A DNA stretch of 27,394 nt, taken from NCBI GenBank assembly GCA_945882755.1, contig CAMCWS010000016.1:1-27394 (forward strand). Direction: 5' to 3'. A model generated the notes under the pieces. It made no database searches. It was not told the DNA's origin and saw only the letters and a list, made by a program, of their open reading frames with translations. Source of the DNA: Bordetella parapertussis. GTDB lineage: Bacteria; Pseudomonadota; Gammaproteobacteria; Burkholderiales; Burkholderiaceae_C. The position numbers were made by a program, and so were the translations under genes. Numbering within the stretch: position 1 is the first letter of the stretch; each line of letters opens with the position of its first letter. Positions 16,064-27,293 of this stretch are shown piece by piece.

Positions 16064-17179
16064 ATGTCTCAATTCAAACCTGCCCTTTTTCTGCGTTCAG
16101 GGCTGCTGATCTGTGTCAGCACTTTGGTGGCCTGCGGCTCCATCATGGACTCCGACAAGGTCAACTACAAAACCCAAACCGAGGCGCCAACCGCGAAATC
16201 GTTGGAAGTCCCGCCCGACCTGAGCAAAATCACCCGCAACAAACGCTTCGATGTGCCTGGCGGCACCATCAGTGCCAACGATTTAGGTGCGGGTAATAAA
16301 ACAGATCTCGGCCCTCTGACCAGTCCCTTGGCTTTGGCAGATATTCAAATCAAGCGTTCCGGCAACCAAATGTGGCTTGAAATTGCCCGACCCCCCGATG
16401 AGTTGTGGATTCCAGTTCGTGACTTTTGGAAAGAGTCTGGCTTTACCTTGGTCCGTGATGAGCAAGGCATTGGCGTGATGGAAACCGAATGGGCCGAAAA
16501 CCGTGCCAAGCTCCCCCAAGACTTTATTCGCCGCAACTTGGGCAAAGTTTTGGATGGCTTGTACTCCACGGGTGAACGCGACAAATTCCGCATCCGCCTA
16601 GACCGTACCGACAGCAACCACACAGAACTGTACGTGGTACACCGAGGCATGGTGGAGGTCTATGCTGACAAACTCTCCAAAAGTACGGTCTGGCAACCTC
16701 GTGCCAATGACCCAGAATTGGAAAAAGAATTCCTTCGTCGCTTGATGCTCAAGCTTGCGCCCACCACAGCAACAGCAGACAACGCCAAAGCGTTTGAAGG
16801 CGGCCTCGCCAAGAGCGCCAGCCAACTCATCAGCGTAGACGGCAAGCCAGCAGTGAGCTTCAACCAAGGCTTTGATGTGGCATGGCGTCGAGTGGGTGTT
16901 TTGCTTGACCGCAATGGTTTCACGGTTGAAGACCGTGACCGCAAGCAAGGCATTTACTTTGTTCGTTATGTGGACATGCCCGAAGAGGCGGAAGAAGGCT
17001 TCTTCAGCAAATTGTTCAGCTCTTCTAAAAACAGCCAAGGCCCACAGCAATACCGCTTGAAAATTGTCAGTACAGACAATGCCACCTCTACCATCGCTAT
17101 ATTGAACGCCTCGGGTCAGCCCGATGCGTCTGCGACAGCACAAAAAATCGCCCAACTATTGGTCAAAGAATTGCAGTAA
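16064..17179 (+). CDS. bamC: Outer membrane protein assembly factor BamC (lipoprotein)
   Basis: BamC (NlpB) is a lipoprotein of the BAM complex, which folds beta-barrel proteins into the outer membrane. The 371-aa product begins with a lipoprotein signal peptide ending in the lipobox LVAC, with lipidated C24. An unstructured segment with KSLEVPPDLSKI follows, which in E. coli is the part that lies along BamD. Two helix-grip domains come next, approximately 105-220 and 255-370. An AGGA ribosome-binding site precedes ATG 16064. Its position right after dapA supports the call. Sequence is poorly conserved in this family, so the assignment leans on the lipobox, the VPPDLS motif, the length and gene order. 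Confidence 0.93.
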   Translation: MSQFKPALFLRSGLLICVSTLVACGSIMDSDKVNYKTQTEAPTAKSLEVPPDLSKITRNKRFDVPGGTISANDLGAGNKTDLGPLTSPLALADIQIKRSGNQMWLEIARPPDELWIPVRDFWKESGFTLVRDEQGIGVMETEWAENRAKLPQDFIRRNLGKVLDGLYSTGERDKFRIRLDRTDSNHTELYVVHRGMVEVYADKLSKSTVWQPRANDPELEKEFLRRLMLKLAPTTATADNAKAFEGGLAKSASQLISVDGKPAVSFNQGFDVAWRRVGVLLDRNGFTVEDRDRKQGIYFVRYVDMPEEAEEGFFSKLFSSSKNSQGPQQYRLKIVSTDNATSTIAILNASGQPDASATAQKIAQLLVKELQ

Positions 17180-17182
17180 TTC

Positions 17183-17971
17183 GTGCTGCGATTCAAAAAC
17201 CTGGGCAGTGGTAGCGCAGGCAACGCCACCGTGGTGGAAGCGCGTTGCGGTGCGCAGGTTTCTCGCCTGCTGATCGATTGCGGCTTAAGCGTCAAAGAAC
17301 TCGGTAAGCGCTTGGCCCAAGCTGATTTAACGCTTGAAGACCTTGATGCGGTGTTTGTGACGCATGAACACGCCGACCATATCGGTCACACACAGCAGTT
17401 GGCGAAACGCACTGCCCTGCCCGTTTGGATGAGCCGTGGCACAGCGTTGGCCAGTGGCGTGCTGGAGTGGGGCTTACCCAGCGACAAATTGCTGCTTGTG
17501 AAGGATGGGCAAACTTTGACGCTGGGCAGCTTGCAACTCCAACCCTTCACGGTGCCGCATGACGCCAGAGAGCCACTGCAACTGCGTTGCAGCGATGGCG
17601 CGAGCAGCTTAGGTGTGCTCACCGATTTGGGACACGGCAGCGACCATGTCGTTCAAGCTTTACAAGCTTGTCAAGCTTTGCTCCTGGAATGCAACCACGA
17701 CAGTGAATTGCTGGCGCAATCGGCTTATCCCCCTTTTTTGAAGAAACGCATTGCCGGCCGCCTTGGGCATTTGTCTAACAGCGAGTCTGCGCAACTTGCC
17801 AGTGCGTTGAACCACAGTGGCTTGAACCTGCTGGTGGCTGCCCATTTGAGTGAGCGCAACAACCGTCCCGATATGGCGCAGGCCGTTTTATCGCTGGCGC
17901 TGGGTTGCGGGATTGACGATATTCCAGTGGCAGACCCGTTAGAAGGCACCCCTTGGTACACGGTGCAATAA
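17183..17971 (+). CDS. MBL-fold metallo-hydrolase, YycJ/WalJ-like
   Basis: This 262-aa cytosolic metallo-beta-lactamase-fold protein has the metal-binding motif THEHADH (H61, H63, D65, H66), an N-terminal FKNLGSGSAGNATVVE typical of the YycJ (VicX/WalJ) group, and later NHDSEL and AAHLSERNN segments. Relatives are proposed to act on nucleic acids (YycJ has 5'-3' exonuclease activity reported in Gram-positives); the role in this organism is an inference. It uses a GTG start at 17183, three bases after the bamC stop, so it is likely co-transcribed with dapA-bamC. It converges with the acyl-CoA synthetase gene, with only 16 bases between stops and no visible terminator. Confidence 0.88.
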   Translation: MLRFKNLGSGSAGNATVVEARCGAQVSRLLIDCGLSVKELGKRLAQADLTLEDLDAVFVTHEHADHIGHTQQLAKRTALPVWMSRGTALASGVLEWGLPSDKLLLVKDGQTLTLGSLQLQPFTVPHDAREPLQLRCSDGASSLGVLTDLGHGSDHVVQALQACQALLLECNHDSELLAQSAYPPFLKKRIAGRLGHLSNSESAQLASALNHSGLNLLVAAHLSERNNRPDMAQAVLSLALGCGIDDIPVADPLEGTPWYTVQ

Positions 17972-17987
17972 GGGCATTCGAAACCGT

Positions 17988-19571
17988 TTAGGCGTACAAC
18001 TGCCTCAACTCTCGCTTGAGCAATTTGCCGCTGGGATTTTTCGGCAAGTTATCAGTAAAGATAACCCGCTTGGGACATTTAAAACCTGCCATATGCTGCT
18101 GGCAATGGGTAAGAACTTCATCCTGCGACAAGCTTTGCCCAAGTTTGACAACAATCACAGCGGTCACAGCCTCTACCCATTTGGGGTCGGGTAAACCGAT
18201 CACCGCCACCTCGCTAACGGCGGACAGGCGGTAAACCATCTCCTCGACTTCCCTGCTGGCGACGTTTTCGCCCCCTGTTTTGATCATGTCTTTTTTGCGA
18301 TCAACCACCGTGATGAAACCCTCGTCGTCAATGATGGCCAAGTCTCCGCTGTGAAACCAGCCAGACTCAAACGCGGCGCGGGTACGCTCTTCATCATTAA
18401 AGTAGCCGAGCATGAGGTGAGGCGATCGATGCACGATTTCACCCACCTCACCACCAGATTGAACATCGTTCATCTGCTCATCCACCACGCGGGTTTCAAC
18501 ATGAATCACAGCCCGTCCACAGGAACCAGGTTTACGTAATTGGTCCTCTGGTCCCAGCAAAGTCGCCAAGGGGGCGATTTCGGTTTGTCCATACAGGTTC
18601 CAAAGCCGCACCTGCGGCAAACGTGAAGCCAGTTCACGCAACACCTCAACCGGCATGATGGACGCACCGTAATAGCCTTTGGCCAAGGTAGACAGCTTTT
18701 CAGCGTCCATCAAAGGCGAGCGCAGCAAAGCAATCCATACCGTTGGTGGTGCAAAAAAACTGGTCACGCCAAAACGCTGTATCAGCGGCAAAAGGTTGTC
18801 GGGCGTAGGTTTGGCCGTGATGATATTGGTGCTTCCCACATAGACCGCGGGCCCAAAGAACACATCCAGTTGGGCGCAGTGGTAGAGCGGCAGGGAATGC
18901 AAGGCCAAATCATCCACATAAATTTCTGCATTGATCACACAGCTCACGTATTGCCACAGCACGGCGTCATGGGTGAGCATGGCACCCTTGGGGCTGGACT
19001 CTGTGCCACTGGTATAGACAATTTGCAAAACATCGTTGCCAGTGAAAGTTTGCGGTGGCAACAAGCCCTCAGAGCCAGTCAATGTATGAAAGTTGTGCAT
19101 CCCATCGATGGCTTGGGTAGGGTCTTCAGAGGGAATCCAAATGAACTCAGCCACCTGCGTGTCCAAGGCAGCTGCAGCTTTTGCCAAGGGGGTGAGTTCG
19201 GAGTCGGTGACCAGCACCTTGGCTTGTGCATGTCTGAGGATATAAGCCACCTCATCCGCTTTGAGCATGAAGTTGATGGGTACCAACACAGCACCCATGC
19301 GAGCCAAGGCAAACCGCATTGCTGCAAAGCCGTGAGAATTGCGCGCCAACATGGCCACATGGTCGCCGCTTTGTATGCCGATTGCCAACAGACCCACTGC
19401 CAATCGGGTAACCAGCGCATCAAATTGGGCATAGCTCCATTGGGTGTTTCCACAAATGACAGCGGTTTTATCGGGGAGCCGTTGAGCAGTGCGCCTCAGG
19501 ATATCGCCCAATGTTTGGCTGCGGGCCAAGGCGATGGCGGAGGAAGAAAGGGGCAGATGGATTGAAGTCAT
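17988..19571 (-). CDS. AMP-binding acyl-CoA synthetase (fatty-acyl-CoA ligase family)
   Basis: This 527-aa ANL-superfamily enzyme activates a carboxylate to acyl-AMP and then to acyl-CoA. The phosphate-binding loop reads YTSGTESSPKGAM. The A5 motif is YGQTE, the A7/A8 hinge region GWFHSGDLAIIDDEGF continues to DRKKDMIKTGGENV, and the catalytic lysine is K516 in PKNPSGKLLKREL near the C-terminus. The spacing and PLYHCAQL motif fit FadD13-like or medium/long-chain acyl-CoA synthetases; the acyl chain is not determinable. It is preceded on the same strand by the small lipoprotein gene, whose terminator separates them. A TAAGAT box lies 6 bases before the ATG, and no good Shine-Dalgarno sequence is visible. 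Confidence 0.93.
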   Translation of the reverse strand: MTSIHLPLSSSAIALARSQTLGDILRRTAQRLPDKTAVICGNTQWSYAQFDALVTRLAVGLLAIGIQSGDHVAMLARNSHGFAAMRFALARMGAVLVPINFMLKADEVAYILRHAQAKVLVTDSELTPLAKAAAALDTQVAEFIWIPSEDPTQAIDGMHNFHTLTGSEGLLPPQTFTGNDVLQIVYTSGTESSPKGAMLTHDAVLWQYVSCVINAEIYVDDLALHSLPLYHCAQLDVFFGPAVYVGSTNIITAKPTPDNLLPLIQRFGVTSFFAPPTVWIALLRSPLMDAEKLSTLAKGYYGASIMPVEVLRELASRLPQVRLWNLYGQTEIAPLATLLGPEDQLRKPGSCGRAVIHVETRVVDEQMNDVQSGGEVGEIVHRSPHLMLGYFNDEERTRAAFESGWFHSGDLAIIDDEGFITVVDRKKDMIKTGGENVASREVEEMVYRLSAVSEVAVIGLPDPKWVEAVTAVIVVKLGQSLSQDEVLTHCQQHMAGFKCPKRVIFTDNLPKNPSGKLLKRELRQLYA

Positions 19572-19587
19572 GCAGAAATCTTAGGAC

Positions 19588-19615
19588 AAAAAAAAGCCAC
19601 CCGAAGGTGGCTTTT
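19588..19615 (-). terminator. Intrinsic terminator with UUCG tetraloop after the lipoprotein gene
   Basis: On the minus strand the RNA would read GCCACC-UUCG-GGUGGC followed by eight U, with an A-rich left flank. The six-pair GC-rich stem is closed by a C(UUCG)G tetraloop, an unusually stable form. It lies 17 bases after the lipoprotein stop and 16 bases before the acyl-CoA synthetase start, so it separates the two transcripts. Confidence 0.9.
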
Positions 19616-19632
19616 GATCGAAGCAGAAAAAA

Positions 19633-19815
19633 TTACTTCTTCTCGCCTTCGGCAGCAGGTGCGGGAGCAGCAGCAGGTGCTTCGGCAGGTGCAGGAGCAG
19701 CAGGTGCAGGCGCAGCAGCAGGAGCTTCAGCAGCAGGTGCAGGAGGGGTTTCTTTTTTACCGCAAGCGACCAAAGCAGCAGCCAACAAAGTTGCCAAGAG
19801 GAGTGATTTTTTCAT
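19633..19815 (-). CDS. Small Ala/Pro-rich lipoprotein, 60 aa
   Basis: MKKSLLLATLLAAALVACGKK is a clear lipoprotein signal with lipobox LVAC and lipidated C18. The mature part of 43 residues is nearly all alanine, proline and glutamate, ending EGEKK, and contains a 15-residue tandem duplication (residues 26-40 and 41-55). No fold is expected; it may be a flexible tether or spacer in the outer-membrane periplasmic face, perhaps wall-interacting, but the function is unknown. An AAGGAA ribosome-binding site precedes the ATG and a strong terminator follows, so it is an independent and probably well-expressed unit. The gene has its own 5' leader of roughly 105 bases if the TATAAT at 19929-19934 is its -10 box. 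Confidence 0.88.
   Translation of the reverse strand: MKKSLLLATLLAAALVACGKKETPPAPAAEAPAAAPAPAAPAPAEAPAAAPAPAAEGEKK
19651..19740. repeat. 45-bp imperfect tandem duplication inside the lipoprotein gene
   Basis: Positions 19651-19695 and 19696-19740 align with a few mismatches and encode matching EAPAAAPAPAA blocks (residues 30-40 and 45-55). The unit is rich in GCAGCAGGTGC. Such an in-frame repeat can expand or contract by slippage without breaking the reading frame. Confidence 0.8.
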
Positions 19816-19923
19816 GGGGGTTCCTTAAAGAATGGTTCGAAAAATTTCGAGGGATGCCACATGCTTCGGTCAATAACCTCTACATGCAACCGAGCCGATG
19901 GACTCAAGCTCCTTCAACTCAGC

Positions 19924-19938
19924 CACTTATTATAAGTG
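19924..19938 (-). promoter_or_regulatory. TATAAT box within a 15-base palindrome upstream of the lipoprotein gene
   Basis: CACTTATTATAAGTG is a 7-1-7 palindrome. Read on the minus strand it contains a consensus -10 hexamer TATAAT (19929-19934). No good -35 box lies 16-18 bases upstream. The palindrome could be an operator covering the -10 region. The remaining bases of the 144-base gap between roxA and the lipoprotein gene would form a leader; I see no riboswitch-like structure in them. Confidence 0.5.
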
Positions 19939-19959
19939 AATTCCCGAATGGCTTATCCG

Positions 19960-21105
19960 TCAGTTTTTTAAGTCTATTTGTTCGTCTTGTGGGTGCAGCC
20001 ATCCCGATTGCCCCCACTCATCCAAAACAGCCAACAGGGTTTCACTAAATTGTTGAATTTGCTTATGATTTAGAAATCGTTGATCAGCCAATGAACGCAG
20101 TGCTCGGGCATCCGCACCTGCACAACGCCAACTTTCCCCATTGATATAAACGTATCGCTGGTCGTACAGCATTTTGGTTTTGCGATCCAACACAAGGCCT
20201 TTTTCCAAGTCCTGAGGGCCTTGGGTTTCAAACCAAACCTGCGCCTTTGGCTCGCTCAGCCACTCACCCAAAACTTTTTCACTGGCATGCTTCTGACGCA
20301 ATGCACTTTCAAGCGCATGGTGGGCAAAGGCTTGCAGATGCTCTGGTATGCGGGCCGGATGATCGGTTGCTGCTTGGGTTTGATCGCGGTAGCGAGCCGC
20401 TTCTTTGACCACATCCATGTCAGCGAAACGAGGCAACAACTGTTGCGCCAAAGCCTGTGGGGTTTGCGCTTTAAATCCAATCGAGTAAGTCATGCATTCC
20501 CCCAAGGCAACGCCCTCATGGGCGCACTGTGGAGGCAAATACAGCATGTCGCCAGGGTTGAGCACCCAAGTTTCTTCGGCCTTGAACTTGCGCAATATTT
20601 TCAAGGGGACGTCATCTCGCAAGGAAAGGTCTTTTTGTTGGCTGATACGCCAGCGACGCTGTCCATGCACTTGCAACAAAAACACGTCATAGCTGTCAAA
20701 GTGCGGCCCCACCCCACCTTGGTCGGTCGCATAACTGATCATGACGTCATCCAAGCGAGCGTCGGGAATGAAACGAAATTGGTTCCGCAGTTGCGCAACA
20801 CGGTCGTCATGTAAATCGACGCCTTGAACCAACAGCGTCCAATGGCTTTGCTTTAGGCTGGGCAAACTACGTTTCCCAAACGGCCCTGATCGCATACGCC
20901 ATTGTTGGCTGGAGGCGTCTTGAATGACCAAGCGTGACTCCACATCCTGGGATTGCGCCAATGCAAACAAAGCTTGCCTGCTTAGCAAAGGCGCCATGAG
21001 AGGAACAGCTTGGCGAATCAGCAAAGGCTTTTTTTGCCAATAACGGCGCATAAAGCTCTCGGCGCTCAAGGTACCCAGCAAGGGGTGGGGCAAGGTCTTT
21101 TTCAA
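19960..21105 (-). CDS. roxA: JmjC/cupin ribosomal protein oxygenase (RoxA/YcfD-like)
   Basis: This 2-oxoglutarate/Fe(II) oxygenase is of the YcfD type, which in E. coli hydroxylates an arginine of ribosomal protein L16. With the TTG start at 21105 it has 381 aa, close to the 373 of E. coli. The iron ligands are H135 and D137 in GVGPHFDSYDVF and H196 in PPQCAHEG. The N-terminal RYWQKKPLLIRQA motif is typical, and a winged-helix C-terminal domain follows. I prefer TTG 21105 because GGAG lies 7 bases upstream and the protein then begins MKKTLPHPLLG; a longer frame from 21174 would overlap the divergent slyD coding start. The hydroxylation target here is an inference from the family. Confidence 0.9.
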   Translation of the reverse strand: MKKTLPHPLLGTLSAESFMRRYWQKKPLLIRQAVPLMAPLLSRQALFALAQSQDVESRLVIQDASSQQWRMRSGPFGKRSLPSLKQSHWTLLVQGVDLHDDRVAQLRNQFRFIPDARLDDVMISYATDQGGVGPHFDSYDVFLLQVHGQRRWRISQQKDLSLRDDVPLKILRKFKAEETWVLNPGDMLYLPPQCAHEGVALGECMTYSIGFKAQTPQALAQQLLPRFADMDVVKEAARYRDQTQAATDHPARIPEHLQAFAHHALESALRQKHASEKVLGEWLSEPKAQVWFETQGPQDLEKGLVLDRKTKMLYDQRYVYINGESWRCAGADARALRSLADQRFLNHKQIQQFSETLLAVLDEWGQSGWLHPQDEQIDLKN

Positions 21106-21123
21106 AGCGTTTCTCCAAACTGC

Positions 21124-21129
21124 GACAAT
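21124..21129 (+). promoter_or_regulatory. Candidate -10 box (GACAAT) before slyD
   Basis: GACAAT is followed by TCTGCCCC and then ATG, the same 8-base distance and CCCC-ATG ending as upstream of parE. No ribosome-binding site is present. The roxA start lies only 32 bases away on the other strand, so the divergent promoters must overlap coding sequence. Confidence 0.4.
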
Positions 21130-21137
21130 TCTGCCCC

Positions 21138-21659
21138 ATGAACATAACACCAGACTGCGTTGTTGCCCTGACATGGTTGCTTAAAGATGCCCAAGGCCAA
21201 ATCTTGGATGAACTTGATGATCCCGTGGAGTTTTACTTGGGGGGGCACGATTTGCTCGAAAAAATCCAAGTGGCTTTGCATGACCACCAAGTCGGCGACC
21301 AATTGGATTTGCATTTGGAGCCTGAGGAAGCCTTTGGAGACTTCAACGAAGAGTTGATTTTTTTAGAGCCGCGTCATGCATTTCCTGCTGAGCTTGAAGA
21401 AGGTATGACCATAGAGGGACATGCCCTCCCCCAAGACTGCAGTCCCGATGTACCCAAAGACGTGATCTACACCGTCACCGATGTGTACCCTGAGCATGTG
21501 GTGCTGGATGGCAACCACCCACTGTCGGGCATGGCTTTGCGAATTTCACTCACCATCACAGGTGTCAGAGCCGCCACAGAACAAGAAAAAAGCCACGGTA
21601 CTTGTGGATCTGGCTTTTTCTCTGTGCCCACCCTGTCTGGCAACGACACGCTGCACTAA
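21138..21659 (+). CDS. slyD: FKBP-type peptidyl-prolyl isomerase, SlyD-like
   Basis: This 173-aa cytosolic proline isomerase and chaperone of the SlyD type has an FKBP half (DCVVALTWLLKDAQGQILDE, LGGHDLLEKIQVALHDHQVGD) and the inserted flap domain (about residues 70-125), returning to FKBP at HPLSGMALRISLTITGVRAA. E. coli SlyD continues with a His/Cys-rich nickel-binding tail; here the tail is short with one HGTCG and lacks the histidine cluster, so the nickel-storage role is doubtful. The last 25 residues are encoded across a terminator-like hairpin at 21585-21620. It converges with dut, with 4 bases between stop codons. Confidence 0.92.
   Translation: MNITPDCVVALTWLLKDAQGQILDELDDPVEFYLGGHDLLEKIQVALHDHQVGDQLDLHLEPEEAFGDFNEELIFLEPRHAFPAELEEGMTIEGHALPQDCSPDVPKDVIYTVTDVYPEHVVLDGNHPLSGMALRISLTITGVRAATEQEKSHGTCGSGFFSVPTLSGNDTLH
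21585..21620. terminator. Bidirectional terminator-like hairpin overlapping the slyD coding end
   Basis: AAAAAGCCA (21587-21595) pairs with TGGCTTTTT (21611-21619), giving a nine-pair stem around a 15-base loop with runs of A and T on the two sides, so it could work on both strands. It lies 40 bases before the slyD stop and about 45 bases beyond the dut stop. The GC part of the stem is only four pairs and the loop is large, so efficiency is uncertain; an inner CCAC/GTGG pairing competes. Confidence 0.5.
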
Positions 21660-21663
21660 GGTC

Positions 21664-22113
21664 TTATTGCTTGCCAGTTGAACCGTAGCCACCTACACCG
21701 CGTTCAGTGGCGGCCTCAAATTCGTCCACCAGGTTGAACTGCGCTTGCACCACTGGCACGATCACCAATTGGGCGATGCGCTCCATGGGCTCGATGGTGA
21801 AAGCCACATCACTTCGGTTCCAAGCACTCACCATGAGTTGGCCTTGGTAATCGCTGTCAATCAAGCCCACCAAATTACCAAGCACGATGCCATGTTTATG
21901 TCCCAAGCCAGATCGCGGCAATATCAGGGCAGCGTAGTTTGGGTCCTTCAAATGGATGGCCATCCCCGTGGGCACCAACTGCCAAGCGTTGGGCTGCAGG
22001 GTGAGCGGCGCATCCAAACAAGCGCGTAAATCCAAACCTGCGCTGCCTGCAGTGGCGTAGTTGGGCAACATGCTGCGCAAGCGCTCGTCCATGACCTTCA
22101 CATCCAACTTCAT
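21664..22113 (-). CDS. dut: Deoxyuridine 5'-triphosphate nucleotidohydrolase (dUTPase)
   Basis: Dut hydrolyses dUTP to dUMP and pyrophosphate, keeping uracil out of DNA and supplying dUMP for thymidylate synthesis. The 149-aa trimeric-type protein shows all five motifs: AGLDLRA (25-31), [10 protein letters not shown] (66-75), GLIDSDYQG (83-91), ERIAQLV (111-117) and the C-terminal arm [10 protein letters not shown] (138-147). The ATG overlaps the coaBC stop as ATGA, and AAGGAT within the coaBC end serves as ribosome-binding site. The coaBC-dut pairing is widely conserved in proteobacteria. Confidence 0.97.
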   Translation of the reverse strand: MKLDVKVMDERLRSMLPNYATAGSAGLDLRACLDAPLTLQPNAWQLVPTGMAIHLKDPNYAALILPRSGLGHKHGIVLGNLVGLIDSDYQGQLMVSAWNRSDVAFTIEPMERIAQLVIVPVVQAQFNLVDEFEAATERGVGGYGSTGKQ

Positions 22114-23333
22114 AACTGATCCTTTGTGCTGATGCGACTGGCGATCTGGGCCATCAACTGCCGCGCCAGCGTCAATTTGGAGGCCCGCGGCAACTCTAGG
22201 GTGCCTTGCTCGTCAATCACCAGCAAAGCATTGTCATCTTGGCCAAACGTGGCAGGGCCCAGATTGCCCACCATCAAAGGCACGCCTTTGCGAACCCGCT
22301 TGGCCTGCGCCTGGGCTTGCAAATACTGGGTTTCTGCAGCAAAACCCACGCAATACAAAGCGCCTGCTTGGGCACGGTTACTTAAGGCCACATCAGCCAA
22401 AATATCGGGGTTTTCAACCCACTCAAAGCTTGGCAGACCGTCTTGCCCCTTCTTGATTTTTTCGCCCGCCACTTGCGCGGGTCGCCAATCGGCCACAGCG
22501 GCAGTGGCAATGAAGACATCGGCATGCTCGACCTGCGCCATCACAGCTGCGTGCATCTGTAGTGCTGAGCGAACGTCGGTACGCGCCACGCCGTAAGGCG
22601 TGGTCAAGCTGACAGGACCGGCCACCACGTGAACCTCTGCTCCCGCTTCGTGGGCTGCGCGTGCCAAAGCAAAAGCCATTTTTCCGCTGGACAAATTAGT
22701 GATGCCACGCACCGGGTCAATCGCCTCAAACGTTGGGCCCGCGCTGATGAGTACTTTTTTACCTTGCAATACTTTGGGCTGAAACAAGGCGGTTAATTCG
22801 TAAAGCAATTCATCGGGTTCCAACATCCGGCCATCACCCACCTCGCCACAAGCTTGGTCGCCTTGGCCCACCCCCAGAACATGGGCGCCATCTTGGCGCA
22901 ATTGCGCCATATTGCGCTGCGTGGCGGGATGCGCCCACATTTCGCGGTTCATCGCAGGTGCCAGCAGCAAAGGAACCGTCTCCACGGGTCTGGCCAAGCA
23001 CATTAGGCTGAGCAAATCATCGGCGCGGCCGTGCAAAAGCTTGGCCATGAAATCGGCGCTGGCAGGTGCCACCAACATAGCGTGGGCGTGGCGCGTGAGG
23101 TTGATGTGCGCCATGTTATTGGGTTCGCGAGGATCCCACTGCGACACATAAACAGGTTGATTTGACAAGGCTTGCATCGTGACTGGGGTGACGAATTGGG
23201 CCGCAGCTTCGGTCATGACAACCTGCACCGTTGCTCCCTCTTTCACCAAGGCACGGCATAACTCTGCGGCTTTGTAGCAAGCGATGCCGCCGCTCAAGCC
23301 CAGCACGATATGTTTGTTGGACAGATCACTCAT
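22110..23333 (-). CDS. coaBC: Bifunctional phosphopantothenoylcysteine decarboxylase / phosphopantothenate-cysteine ligase
   Basis: CoaBC (Dfp) performs two steps of coenzyme A synthesis: ligation of cysteine to 4'-phosphopantothenate with CTP, and FMN-dependent decarboxylation. With ATG 23333 it is 407 aa, as in E. coli (406). The CoaC half has [13 protein letters not shown], catalytic H75, the PAMN motif with N129, and C162 in [10 protein letters not shown]. The CoaB half begins near 190 and has [18 protein letters not shown] and [13 protein letters not shown] sequence (read here as CVGFAAETQ). A longer frame to 23522 is rejected since it crosses pyrG on the opposite strand. It is divergent from pyrG, whose product CTP is the substrate of CoaB. 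Confidence 0.96.
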   Translation of the reverse strand: MSDLSNKHIVLGLSGGIACYKAAELCRALVKEGATVQVVMTEAAAQFVTPVTMQALSNQPVYVSQWDPREPNNMAHINLTRHAHAMLVAPASADFMAKLLHGRADDLLSLMCLARPVETVPLLLAPAMNREMWAHPATQRNMAQLRQDGAHVLGVGQGDQACGEVGDGRMLEPDELLYELTALFQPKVLQGKKVLISAGPTFEAIDPVRGITNLSSGKMAFALARAAHEAGAEVHVVAGPVSLTTPYGVARTDVRSALQMHAAVMAQVEHADVFIATAAVADWRPAQVAGEKIKKGQDGLPSFEWVENPDILADVALSNRAQAGALYCVGFAAETQYLQAQAQAKRVRKGVPLMVGNLGPATFGQDDNALLVIDEQGTLELPRASKLTLARQLMAQIASRISTKDQL

Positions 23334-23340
23334 GGGGCGC

Positions 23341-23346
23341 AATGTA
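23341..23346 (-). promoter_or_regulatory. Candidate -10 box (TACATT) before coaBC
   Basis: On the minus strand TACATT is followed by GCGCCCC and then ATG, 7 bases, closely like the parE and slyD upstream regions. There is no ribosome-binding site. The -35 region is poor. Confidence 0.4.
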
Positions 23347-23356
23347 GCAGAGCCCC

Positions 23357-25928
<2,572 letters not shown>

Positions 25929-25944
25929 TTGTGATTAACCCCTT

Positions 25945-25959
25945 AGGCTTTGAAAGCCT
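25945..25959 (+). other. Short hairpin between kdsA and eno
   Basis: AGGCTT-TGA-AAGCCT forms a six-pair stem with a three-base loop, followed by GTTTCCCC rather than a T run. It is too weak to be called a terminator; it may be an RNA processing or stabilising element in a pyrG-kdsA-eno transcript. Confidence 0.4.
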
Positions 25960-25971
25960 GTTTCCCCTTGA

Positions 25972-27273
<1,302 letters not shown>

Positions 27274-27293
27274 AACCGACCGAAGTAGTATCC

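Noticed and set aside
19511..19828. Gly/Ala-rich open frames on the plus strand opposite the lipoprotein gene
   Set aside because: They arise from the GCAGCAGGTGC repeats read in reverse; the minus-strand frame has the signal peptide, lipobox, ribosome-binding site and terminator.
25945..25959. Hairpin considered as an intrinsic terminator between kdsA and eno
   Set aside because: The stem is only six pairs and is followed by GTTTCCCC rather than a T tract.
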